Below are positions 1 to 5,522 of a DNA stretch of 6,163 nt, piece by piece; the first letter of the stretch is position 1; each line of letters begins with the position of its first letter. The notes beneath the pieces are model-generated. The model had not been told where the DNA came from and made no database searches. It was given only the letters and a program-made list of their open reading frames with translations. The stretch comes from an uncultured Bacteroidales bacterium. Its GTDB lineage: Bacteria; Bacteroidota; Bacteroidia; Bacteroidales; UBA932. The position numbers and the translations under genes were made by a program. The stretch covers positions 1 to 6,163 of the forward strand of contig CAMJRT010000079.1 of NCBI GenBank assembly GCA_946408295.1, read 5' to 3'.

Positions 1-97
1 GGAGGATGCCGTTCAAGATATTGCCCGTGATGGCCTGAACGCCATTCTTCTTGATGTGGGCGTTGATGAGGGCCTCAAGTGCATTGAAATCTGCCAT
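1..97 (-). CDS. Phage structural protein (tail or fibre type), N-terminal 32 residues only
   Basis: This open frame begins with ATG at 97-95 and runs off the left edge. It has 32 visible codons, beginning MADFNALEALINAHIKK and followed by a stretch with a QAITGNILNGIL pattern. The segment looks alpha-helical, and this kind of N-terminus is familiar to me from structural proteins of Bacteroidales phages, where a short conserved helical N-terminus precedes variable beta-rich regions. That is recollection of a family, not a search result. The start lies 16 nt after the spanin stop codon, and the leader (TAGCAAAAGATAGAAGACT) is A-rich without a strong Shine-Dalgarno sequence. A promoter-like element at 119-148 lies just upstream. 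The rest of the gene is outside the window, so length and function cannot be judged. Confidence 0.7.
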   Translation of the reverse strand, partial: MADFNALEALINAHIKKNGVQAITGNILNGIL

Positions 98-113
98 AGT
101 CTTCTATCTTTTG

Positions 114-551
114 CTACTTAAATATCAATTCCCGCAATTTCGTAAAGCATCCGCGGAGAGGTTTCCGGAATGTCCAAACACCCAGTCCAACGGCAACGAG
201 AAGGAGCCACGGAAACGCCCCTATCCTGACCTTCTGCGACCACGATAGGGGTTTCTCCACCTTGACCTCCTTGAGTGTCTCCACGGCAACGGAATCGCGC
301 TTCACGATGATGCTGTCCCGCCACCTATCACGGTAGACGAAACGATCCTTGTACTTCTCGATGTAGACGGTGTCACCCTTCACCCATTCACGGATGTAGA
401 CACTATCCTTCGTGATGACCGTGTCGCGGTGGTGGACATCCCGGTAGACATACTGGGTGTTCCATTTCTCCACTATCTTGGGGGAACAAGAAGGGAGGGC
501 AAAACATAAACATAAACCTACGGTTGCTGCCCAAGTTGATAATTTAGACAT
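114..551 (-). CDS. Probable unimolecular spanin (outer-membrane lipoprotein with C-terminal TM anchor)
   Basis: The protein has 145 residues. It has a lipoprotein signal peptide: a hydrophobic stretch at residues 5-20 and a lipobox L-P-S-C with the lipidated cysteine at C22. Residues 25-105 are highly charged, with repeated short strand-like units rich in RDTV, DSVYI, GDTVYI and RDSIIV. A single hydrophobic segment at about 110-128 (IGAFPWLLLVAVGLGVWTF) is followed by a short basic tail. A lipid anchor at one end and a TM anchor at the other is the topology of u-spanins such as T1 gp11, which link outer and inner membrane and fuse them after the wall is degraded. It directly follows the holin and M15 endolysin genes, 12 nt after the latter's stop. 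A GGGAGGGCGG purine run precedes the start and is the only clear Shine-Dalgarno-like site in the window. Topology and context are seen; the fusion role is inferred. Confidence 0.75.
   Translation of the reverse strand: MSKLSTWAATVGLCLCFALPSCSPKIVEKWNTQYVYRDVHHRDTVITKDSVYIREWVKGDTVYIEKYKDRFVYRDRWRDSIIVKRDSVAVETLKEVKVEKPLSWSQKVRIGAFPWLLLVAVGLGVWTFRKPLRGCFTKLRELIFK
119..148 (-). promoter_or_regulatory. Promoter-like 30-nt element, copy 3 (upstream of the left-edge structural gene)
   Basis: Read on the minus strand, this copy ends in TTGATATTTA and carries CTTTACGAAA about 20 nt upstream of that core. It matches the element at 3802-3831 at 23 of 30 positions with no gap, and the one at 5489-5518 at 19 of 30. 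It overlaps the last codons of the spanin gene and ends 21 nt before the ATG at 97. The repetition is seen directly; the promoter role is inferred. Because this copy is partly coding, chance similarity is harder to exclude here than for the other two. Confidence 0.35.
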
Positions 552-563
552 AAACCGCCCTCC

Positions 564-1010
564 CTATGCCTTGAACCCGTATACCTTTGCGGTCACCCCG
601 TACTGGGGGAGGACATCGAAATGGAGCCACGATACCCCCTCTTCCACGCGGATGTTGCAGGGAAGGAGGTGGGAGTTCTCCTTGATTTTCATTCTCGCTT
701 GCTCCGCGGTCATCCCGGTGATTGTGAAGTCACCGGCCTTGCCGAGGCAATGGGCCGAGAGGTAGACACCGGACTTTCCACGGACGATGGAGCAACGGTT
801 GCAACGCAGTCCCCTTTCGGTCTTGCCATTGCCGTTGCACCACATCGCCCTCTTCAGGATGTCACGCCTTATGACGAGAAGGCAATCGAGGAAGTCCGTG
901 TCAAGGAATTGCCACGATTGCTCACCCCACTTCGCGATGGTGTGGGGGCATACCAGTTCGTCAATGTCGAAATAGAACCGGATTTCCGATAGAATCTCAC
1001 TCCGCGTCAT
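564..1010 (-). CDS. M15-family peptidase, probable endolysin
   Basis: The protein has 148 residues and a zinc-peptidase signature of the M15 (D-Ala-D-Ala carboxypeptidase/VanY-like) family. The SxHxxGxAxD pattern is present as SAHCLGKAGD, giving zinc ligands H87 and D94. WLHFD supplies the third ligand, H130, and E123, seven residues before it, is the likely catalytic base. Several cysteines lie before the active site (C58, C70, C73, C88), in an RGLRCNRC context I associate with Bacteroidales phage M15 proteins; they could bind a structural metal. There is no signal peptide, so export through a holin is expected. The start at 1010 overlaps the holin gene by 14 nt, and the spanin gene follows 12 nt downstream, so the gene sits in the middle of a lysis cassette. 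Its expected role is cleavage of peptidoglycan stem peptides or cross-links; exact bond specificity cannot be read from the sequence. Confidence 0.85.
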   Translation of the reverse strand: MTRSEILSEIRFYFDIDELVCPHTIAKWGEQSWQFLDTDFLDCLLVIRRDILKRAMWCNGNGKTERGLRCNRCSIVRGKSGVYLSAHCLGKAGDFTITGMTAEQARMKIKENSHLLPCNIRVEEGVSWLHFDVLPQYGVTAKVYGFKA

Positions 1011-1290
1011 CCTCTTCCTCCGTCTCCTTTTCCCGCTCGATCCGGTCTATGTAACGCCTTGTGTCCGCACGGAACTTGACCATCTGGTTGTTGAAGTACA
1101 TCCCGATGCCAAGCACCGATGCCGTGTAGATGAGGGACTGGCCCAGTATCCACAACACCGAATCCGCGACCTCACCCTCCGGGGGGAGGATGAACCCCGC
1201 GATTGTCAGTCCCCATCCGGCCACGAATGCGACCACCGCGGTGACGATGGCGAACTTCGTCTTGATGTCTATCGTCTTCCAGGTGTCCAT
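997..1290 (-). CDS. Phage holin (two transmembrane segments)
   Basis: The protein has 97 residues. There are two hydrophobic segments: about 13-34 (FAIVTAVVAFVAGWGLTIAG lies within it) and about 44-66 (SVLWILGQSLIYTASVLGIG). They are joined by a short PPEGEVAD turn. The C-terminal third is charged, first basic and then strongly acidic (ETEEEDDAE). Small size, two TM helices and a charged tail are typical of holins, which form holes in the inner membrane at a set time and release the endolysin. The gene directly precedes and overlaps (14 nt) an M15 endolysin gene, followed by a spanin, which strongly supports the call. It begins only 3 nt after the stop codon of the preceding gene, so it is probably translated from the same message. 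The conserved-looking PPEGEVADSVLWILGQ stretch resembles holins annotated in Bacteroidales prophages. Confidence 0.85.
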   Translation of the reverse strand: MDTWKTIDIKTKFAIVTAVVAFVAGWGLTIAGFILPPEGEVADSVLWILGQSLIYTASVLGIGMYFNNQMVKFRADTRRYIDRIEREKETEEEDDAE

Positions 1291-1293
1291 AGG

Positions 1294-1779
1294 CTAATAT
1301 ATTTTGACCCCGTCACCACCGATGGCGAAGTCCACATTGAAATCGTTGTTGAAGTCCGCGTAGGTCTCTTCGCATAGATCGGAGACGGGGACGGAGAGGG
1401 CCACATTCGTGAACACCCCCGCGCACTCGTCAAGGAACCTCTGCCGGAAGGTCTGGAAGGTGTACTCGTTCTCCGCGAAGACACCGTTCTCGTTGAGGGT
1501 GCGGATGATGTTGTCAAGCACCCGGATGCCCACCGACTGGATTTCCACCTCGTTCCGCTTGTCGGCACGGAGCCGGTCTATGTAGAAGAGGGTGAAGTTG
1601 AAGGTGACGAGGGACGATTCCACACTTGCCGTGTGGATGCCCTGCGTCCACCCGAAGACCGCGTACTCCGCATCGGGCAGGGTGTTGAGACGGAAGATGT
1701 CATTCCGCACGATGGATGAGACCGAGGGCGTTCCCGCGGCCACGGCCTCCATTTTCCGTATGGTTTCCGTGAGGGTCAT
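1294..1779 (-). CDS. Probable head/tail completion protein
   Basis: I chose the ATG at 1779-1777, giving 161 residues, because it makes an ATGA overlap with the stop of the preceding connector gene. The longer open frame from 1836 would add 19 Pro/Arg-rich residues that only mirror the connector's coding sequence. The N-terminus is helical (MTLTETIRKMEAVAAG). The middle carries patterns such as NDIFRLNTLPDAEYAVFGWTQ, LFYIDRL and EIQSVGIRVLDNII, followed by FRQRFLDECAGVF. This pattern is familiar to me from small proteins beside the gp6-like connector in Bacteroidales phages. Size and position between connector and downstream genes suggest a head-closure or tail-terminator role. That role is inference from gene order; no catalytic motif or TM segment is visible. 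Confidence 0.6.
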   Translation of the reverse strand: MTLTETIRKMEAVAAGTPSVSSIVRNDIFRLNTLPDAEYAVFGWTQGIHTASVESSLVTFNFTLFYIDRLRADKRNEVEIQSVGIRVLDNIIRTLNENGVFAENEYTFQTFRQRFLDECAGVFTNVALSVPVSDLCEETYADFNNDFNVDFAIGGDGVKIY

Positions 1780-2336
1780 CGTCTTGTGGGTTTGGGGGCC
1801 ATCTTCCCGCGGGGGCCACCGAGCCACAGTCCGCACGAAGCTGCCGAATAGAGGTTGGAATGGATTTTCTTGCAGATGCAGTCCGTCAACTCCGGGAATG
1901 CGGTGCGGTTCTCAAGGAGCCAGTTCTGCAACTCAAGGGCGCAGAAGTCGGCCTTCGACTGGTAGTAGTACTGCATCTTCGCAATCTCGTCCTGGGTGAC
2001 CACCTGGAGGTTCTCGTCATTGGACTTCGCCACACCGAAGTTTCCGATCTTGTAGGACACCTTGTTGGTGAGTTCCACGATGGCGGTGTAGGCGAGGAAG
2101 TACTGGCACTTGTCCACCAAGTCCTTGTAGGCGATGTTGGCCGGATCGTCCAGTTCCTTCGCAAGTCCCAGTTCCTTCAACTTGTCAAGGAGGCAAGTTC
2201 CGAGGATGGACTTTAGGGCAATCTCCTGGGCCTCGCGGATGGAGGACTGGATGTACTTCCCGGACACATTGTCGGAAATGGATGTGACCGACTTCACGAA
2301 TGTTTCGGACACAAGGAGGTATTCTTTCGTTGCCAT
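1776..2336 (-). CDS. gp6-like head-tail connector protein
   Basis: I chose the ATG at 2336-2334, giving 186 residues, because it lies one nucleotide after the portal stop. The frame open from 2369 would add 11 residues inside the portal gene. The protein is largely helical. Residues 26-46 (from SGKYIQSSIREAQEIALKS) and the LDKLKEL region resemble the first helices of gp6/gp15-type connectors, in which an N-terminal helix and an ILG-x-L motif are common. Residues 70-90 (YKDLVDKCQYFLAYTAIVEL) and 121-143 (YYYQSKADFCALELQNWLLEN) form further helices. This layout matches the DUF6712-type connectors I know from Bacteroidales phages. The C-terminus is short and basic (GPRGKMAPKPTRR). In the virion such proteins form a ring under the portal and lead to the tail. 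The call rests on family recollection and on its place directly after the portal. Confidence 0.65.
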   Translation of the reverse strand: MATKEYLLVSETFVKSVTSISDNVSGKYIQSSIREAQEIALKSILGTCLLDKLKELGLAKELDDPANIAYKDLVDKCQYFLAYTAIVELTNKVSYKIGNFGVAKSNDENLQVVTQDEIAKMQYYYQSKADFCALELQNWLLENRTAFPELTDCICKKIHSNLYSAASCGLWLGGPRGKMAPKPTRR

Positions 2337-2337
2337 A

Positions 2338-3483
2338 TCAGTCCACAATTTGCTCGTTAGTGCCGTCAAGGGTGAACGGCTTGATGTTCAGGACACCCTT
2401 CTGCCCGTAAATCTTGTCATATGCGTCCGCAATCATCCTCTGCACGGGGCGCACCATCGTGCGGTTGTACAGCTTGAACGCCTGGTCGAACTCTTCCACC
2501 GAGAACCCGGTTGCCGTGGACAGTCCGAAGATGTTGGGGTATGCCCGGAATGCGTTGAAGATGCGCTCACGGCAAGTCTCCGAAAGGGCCTTGTACTTCT
2601 CACCGAAGTCGGTCACTTGCGGGGTCTCAATCGTGGTCGCGGACTCCTTGTTGGGGTTAAAAGAGATGAGGAACCGGGCCGCATTGCTTGGCCCGGAAAA
2701 CTTGTCGGCCAGGTCTCGCTCGATCTGCTCCTTCATCTGGTCGGTAGGAGTCCCGTTGTTGAAATTGATAATCATAGACGGGTTGAGTCCGTTGGCCACG
2801 GCATTCAACCAGTACTCGTCAATCATCCGCTCCGTCTCGCAAGCCTTGACGGCTGCGGCATAGACGGGGATCGGATAGGTGCGGGTCTTGTCACCCTTGA
2901 CGAAGAGGATGGAGGATGCGTGGCGGTTTCGGGTCTCTTCGTCCAGTTCAAACCACTTGTCCTCAAGGCCGGGGATGAATGCCGGGTAGACGAGGACATC
3001 CTTCTTGCCGTACTTCTTCATCCAGTCCTCGCAGTAGTAGAACACATCGCACTCCTTGTTGGCGCGGAGGTAGCGGACGGGGGTGTGGTAGGTTTCGCAG
3101 GGTTTGCCGTCACGGCCACGGATGACCTGAATGGCGATGCCGCCAATCGTCATCTCGTCCCTGGAGAGGTCTTCCACTTGCTCCGCAATCATATCCCCCC
3201 TTCCGTTCATCTGCCCCGGCTCCCAGGACGGATTGAGCGGGAGGATGGTCACCTCGTCACCCGCGATGAAGTCCACCGTGCCGTTGATGATGGAACGCAG
3301 GGTGGGGACGGTCTCCGCAAGGGACTGGAGGTAGTCGGGGTATGCGTTGTTGTCACCCCATTCGATATACTCCTTCCCGTGAACCGGAGACTCCTTCGGT
3401 GACACGATGTTGGATTCAATGTACGGATCGAGTGCCGCGAAGGCCACATTCGCCCGGACATTTTCAGTTTTGGTACTGTTCAT
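2338..3483 (-). CDS. Phage portal protein
   Basis: The protein has 381 residues, at the short end for portals. Features typical of HK97/SPP1-type portal proteins are visible: an N-terminal WGDNNAYPDYLQSL region (42-55) followed by a helix and INGTVDFIAGDE; a GGIAIQVIRGRDGK beta segment (114-127) with a loop naming substrate-independent coordinates; YPIPVY at 203-208; and an EYWLNAVANGLNPSMIINFNNG stretch at about 223-244. A KFSGPSNAARF motif follows at 261-271, then a long helix, IFGLSTATGFS at 318-328 and a final helix with YNRTMVRPVQRMI. The portal forms the dodecameric ring at one capsid vertex through which DNA enters and leaves. The start overlaps the upstream small gene by 20 nt, and the connector gene begins 1 nt after its stop, so translation is probably coupled. 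Unusually, it lies downstream of the major capsid gene. Confidence 0.88.
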   Translation of the reverse strand: MNSTKTENVRANVAFAALDPYIESNIVSPKESPVHGKEYIEWGDNNAYPDYLQSLAETVPTLRSIINGTVDFIAGDEVTILPLNPSWEPGQMNGRGDMIAEQVEDLSRDEMTIGGIAIQVIRGRDGKPCETYHTPVRYLRANKECDVFYYCEDWMKKYGKKDVLVYPAFIPGLEDKWFELDEETRNRHASSILFVKGDKTRTYPIPVYAAAVKACETERMIDEYWLNAVANGLNPSMIINFNNGTPTDQMKEQIERDLADKFSGPSNAARFLISFNPNKESATTIETPQVTDFGEKYKALSETCRERIFNAFRAYPNIFGLSTATGFSVEEFDQAFKLYNRTMVRPVQRMIADAYDKIYGQKGVLNIKPFTLDGTNEQIVD

Positions 3484-3793
3484 ATTCTATCTCTTTGTTG
3501 TATTCTTCCGTTTTCTCCCCGTTGTCCCTCACGATGCAGAGGCCGGAGGAAATGACATCCCCGTCCGCGGTCAGTTCGTACTGGTACTCGCCCGGTGTGA
3601 TGTCATCTGGCAGGGTCACCGCCACATTGTAGTAGACCTTCAAGAGGTTCATATCAATGACGAGTGCGTCAAGAACCCGGTCAAGGTCTACCGTGGACTT
3701 CATCGTGAAACGGATGGTCGCACCCTCCGGCACTTCCGTGTCACGGGGTACATACGCGACTTGCGCGTCCGTTGTGTTGCTCAAGTAAATCAT
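3464..3793 (-). CDS. Small beta-rich virion-associated protein, function unknown
   Basis: With the start at 3793 the protein has 109 residues, beginning MIYLSNTTDAQVAYVP. It alternates short hydrophobic strands with turns (EGATIRFTM, LLKVYYNVAVTLPDDITPGEYQYELT, ISSGLCIVRD) and ends in a charged EEYNKEIEYEQYQN tail. Proteins beginning MIYLxxNTT and ending in such a YNK tail are familiar to me from Bacteroidales phage structural regions, but I know no established function. A beta-sandwich fold and a virion decoration or fibre role are guesses. An alternative ATG at 3811 would add MIFVGK; I prefer 3793 because the family-like N-terminus begins there and the upstream ATG lies inside a repeated promoter-like element. 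The gene follows a strong terminator and overlaps the portal gene by 20 nt, so it probably opens the portal-to-lysis transcript. Confidence 0.65.
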   Translation of the reverse strand: MIYLSNTTDAQVAYVPRDTEVPEGATIRFTMKSTVDLDRVLDALVIDMNLLKVYYNVAVTLPDDITPGEYQYELTADGDVISSGLCIVRDNGEKTEEYNKEIEYEQYQN

Positions 3794-3801
3794 CTTGCCA
3801 A

Positions 3802-3831
3802 CAAATATCATTTCGCGGATTTTCGTAAAAA
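3802..3831 (-). promoter_or_regulatory. Promoter-like 30-nt element, copy 1 (upstream of the portal operon)
   Basis: On the minus strand this copy has TTTTTACGAAAA followed by CGCGAAATGATATTTG. The last eight bases match the Bacteroidota -7 box (TAnnTTTG) at 7 of 8 positions. A TTTG lies about 22 nt upstream of them (3832-3835), roughly where the -33 element is expected. The element begins within the U-tract of the terminator at 3827-3862, an ideal place for restarting transcription, and ends 8 nt before the ATG at 3793. It matches the other two copies at 23 and 21 of 30 positions. If it is a promoter, the leader would be only a few nucleotides long. Confidence 0.45.
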
Positions 3832-3862
3832 CAAAGACTCCCCACCGTTTCCGGCAGGGAGT
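3827..3862 (-). terminator. Strong intrinsic terminator after the 4394-3885 gene
   Basis: Transcribed from the minus strand, 3862 to 3837 folds into an 11-bp stem (ACTCCCTGCCG with CGGTGGGGAGT, two G-U pairs) closed by a GAAA tetraloop. It is followed by CTTTGTTTTT. Stem, GNRA-type loop and U-tract make a textbook Rho-independent terminator. It lies 22 nt downstream of the stop codon of the structural gene ending at 3885 and ends that transcript. The promoter-like element immediately after it would restart transcription for the portal operon. Confidence 0.85.
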
Positions 3863-3884
3863 ACTGGGTTGGAGTGATGAAGGT

Positions 3885-4394
3885 TTAGGTTGTGGGAACC
3901 GTTCCGGTGAAGGTCATCGGGAGTTCACCCGCGACATCCTGGAGGACAACGGTGTATCCGTTGCGGTCGGCACGGGCCGTTCCGGTCTGGCCGTCCGATC
4001 CGGAGATGAGACGGACACCTTCCTCATAGCCGAGGTAGAACATCGTTCCGTTCTGGTCAACCACGATGACCGCCAGTTCGGACTGGGCAAGGGCCATAAT
4101 CTCAAGCCTCTTGGTCGCATCCATCTTGTTGAACACCATCGTGAGGTTGGACTCCACATACTTCGTCCCGTTCTCCGCGTTGACCTGCCAGTTGGAGGCG
4201 AGGTTGGAGGAATTGGGGGCGAATGCGTACTTGTAGAACTTCTTGGAGGAAGCCATCGTGATGGCGGTGATGACACCGGAAGTCACGGTGACGGAATCCA
4301 CATCAGCGAAGTTCGCGATGTAGACCTCCTTGATACCTCCCATATTGGAGGAACAGTCGCGGGCGATGCCCGCAAGGGTCTGGGAGCAAGGCAT
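3885..4394 (-). CDS. Virion structural protein, possibly tail tube-like
   Basis: The protein has 169 residues. It begins MPCSQTLAGIARDCSSNMGGIKEVYIANF, with cysteines C3 and C14, then has predicted strands VTVTSGVITAITM and KKFYKYAF. A central segment combines ESNLTMVFNKMDATKRLEIMALAQ with ELAVIVVDQNGTMFYLGYEEGVRLI, followed by GSDGQTGTARADRNGYTVVLQD and a Thr-rich end (TFTGTVPTT). The protein has no TM segment or signal peptide. The pattern strand pair, helix, long beta hairpin is compatible with tail tube or phage tube-like folds, and similar proteins are common in Bacteroidales phages beside the capsid gene. I am confident it is a virion protein but not which one. It is flanked by terminators on both sides with no recognised promoter, so it is probably transcribed by read-through from the capsid gene. 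Confidence 0.65.
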   Translation of the reverse strand: MPCSQTLAGIARDCSSNMGGIKEVYIANFADVDSVTVTSGVITAITMASSKKFYKYAFAPNSSNLASNWQVNAENGTKYVESNLTMVFNKMDATKRLEIMALAQSELAVIVVDQNGTMFYLGYEEGVRLISGSDGQTGTARADRNGYTVVLQDVAGELPMTFTGTVPTT

Positions 4395-4414
4395 ATTGCG
4401 TTCGGTTTAAGGCG

Positions 4415-4449
4415 TTAAAGAAAGGAGGGCGGGTGTTGCCCCACCCTCC
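4415..4449 (-). terminator. Intrinsic terminator after the major capsid gene
   Basis: On the minus strand, 4449-4440 (GGAGGGTGGG) pairs with 4433-4424 (CCCGCCCTCC) over 10 bp, including one U-G pair, around a 6-nt GCAACA loop, and is followed by TTTCTTTAA. It starts 32 nt after the capsid stop codon. The U-tract is interrupted by one C, so some read-through into the gene starting at 4394 is likely. Only about 20 nt separate it from that start codon, and I see no promoter there. Confidence 0.78.
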
Positions 4450-4481
4450 GGGATTTCGTTCGCTTGCGAGGCTCCTATGGA

Positions 4482-5456
4482 TTACTCGCCACCGCCATCG
4501 TCAGCCGCGGGAGCGGCGCACGGGCAGGAACCCATCGGGGTCGGGGCGGCATCCATCGCACCGACAACCACCTGGTCGGAGAAGTGGTAGGCCACACCGG
4601 AGTTCCACTTGGCCTCGTACTTGAACATCCGGTCATCCTGGCTCCACCAGATGTCCACCACCTCGTTGTCATTCTCCATATCGGTGCCGTAGACGAGGTT
4701 GTCCGCGAAGGTGCCGACAATGGCTTTGGTGTTGGCGAGACCCGCGGTCTTGATGACGCGGACATCCGTGCCGGGAAGGAGGATTTCCTCCGGGTTGCCG
4801 TTGCCCATATCGTAGTGGTAGTAGTTGAGAACCACCAGGTCATTGAGCAGGGCGCGGAAGATGGCGGGATCGACGAAGATTGCGCCACCCTTCTCCAGGG
4901 CCTCTTCCGGCATCGCGAAGTACACGGTCTTCACGGCATCGTAGGCGGCGGCGATGCCAGTCAGGGTCGCGGCGATGACATTGCCATCCGCGGAGAACTG
5001 GGTGAGGAAGCCGTCAATGAGGTCGGTTCCGGAGGTGTCACCAGTCCAGATGAGGCTCTCGATCTGCTTGTTGATCTGGGCCACCAGGGTGTCGATGATG
5101 TACTGCTCGAACGGGAGCTGGTTCTCCTTCGCGTTCACACGGACGAGGTACTCCGCGTACTTGCCGAGCAGGGTCTCCGGGCAAATCTGGCCGTTGACCT
5201 TGATGGCGGCAACCGTGATGTTCTTCTGGCCGAGGGTGATTTCGTCCTGGGCGTTGAAGCCACATTCGGAGCCGTCCTGGAAGACGGGGGAGAGGGCGAG
5301 GTAGTTGAGGGCGGCAACCTTCTTGACACCAGTCTGGAGACCGATTTTGCCACGGGTTCCGGCACTCGCAAGGCCGAAGGACTTGATGATGAGGTCGCGG
5401 TTCGTTGCCACATAGTCGGGCAGGGAACTCACAAGGAAGTTGGTAACAGCAGGCAT
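4482..5456 (-). CDS. Major capsid protein
   Basis: The protein has 324 residues. The N-terminus (MPAVTNFLVSSLPDYV) is helical and is followed by a KIGLQTGVKKVAALNYL segment (37-53), the pattern I associate with HK97-fold capsid proteins of Bacteroidales phages. Next come a FQDGSECGFN loop (59-68), strands with NITVAAIKVNGQICPETLLGKY (79-100) and a long helix with LPFEQYIIDTLVAQINKQIESLIWTGD (114-140). The IFVDPAIF and WWSQDDRMFKYEAKWNSGVAYHFSDQVV regions near the end fit the P-domain and axial-domain strands. The last 24 residues form an Ala/Gly/Pro-rich tail with a Cys-Pro-Cys motif (C311, C313) and an acidic end. The gene follows the scaffold-like gene by 66 nt with an A/T-rich leader (TTTAAAAAATTTAATACT) and a promoter-like element, as expected for the most highly expressed virion gene. 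It ends in a terminator. Confidence 0.85.
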   Translation of the reverse strand: MPAVTNFLVSSLPDYVATNRDLIIKSFGLASAGTRGKIGLQTGVKKVAALNYLALSPVFQDGSECGFNAQDEITLGQKNITVAAIKVNGQICPETLLGKYAEYLVRVNAKENQLPFEQYIIDTLVAQINKQIESLIWTGDTSGTDLIDGFLTQFSADGNVIAATLTGIAAAYDAVKTVYFAMPEEALEKGGAIFVDPAIFRALLNDLVVLNYYHYDMGNGNPEEILLPGTDVRVIKTAGLANTKAIVGTFADNLVYGTDMENDNEVVDIWWSQDDRMFKYEAKWNSGVAYHFSDQVVVGAMDAAPTPMGSCPCAAPAADDGGGE

Positions 5457-5488
5457 AGTATTAAATTTTTTAAATGGTTTCTGCGGGT

Positions 5489-5518
5489 TAAATATCGTTT
5501 CGCGATAAGTCGGAAGAA
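5489..5518 (-). promoter_or_regulatory. Promoter-like 30-nt element, copy 2 (upstream of the major capsid gene)
   Basis: On the minus strand this copy ends CGCGAAACGATATTTA. Its final 15-nt core (CGCGAAACGATATTT) differs from copy 1 at a single position. It lies in the 66-nt gap between scaffold and capsid genes and ends 32 nt before the capsid ATG. This copy alone also contains a 5-bp inverted repeat (TATCG, loop CGAAA, CGATA). The other copies lack matching arms, which argues for a DNA-level signal rather than a shared RNA hairpin. Confidence 0.45.
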
Positions 5519-5522
5519 AATG

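Noticed and set aside
1294..1836. Longer start at 1836 for the completion protein
   Set aside because: The extra N-terminus is Pro/Arg-rich out-of-frame reading of the connector gene; the ATG at 1779 gives a normal ATGA overlap.
1776..2369. Longer start at 2369 for the connector protein
   Set aside because: The extension lies inside the portal gene, while the ATG at 2336 is placed one base after the portal stop.
2134..3402. A 422-codon open frame on the plus strand opposite the portal gene
   Set aside because: It is antisense to a clearly recognisable portal and to the connector start, has no coherent domain pattern and no leader; it is a by-product of high-GC codon use.
3795..4418. A 207-codon plus-strand open frame
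   Set aside because: It spans two minus-strand genes, a terminator and the promoter-like element, and is rich in His/Gly/Asp as expected for a shadow frame.
5491..5511. Hairpin TATCG-CGAAA-CGATA upstream of the capsid gene as a terminator
   Set aside because: The stem has only 5 bp, lacks a U-tract, and overlaps the repeated element, whose other copies do not form the hairpin.
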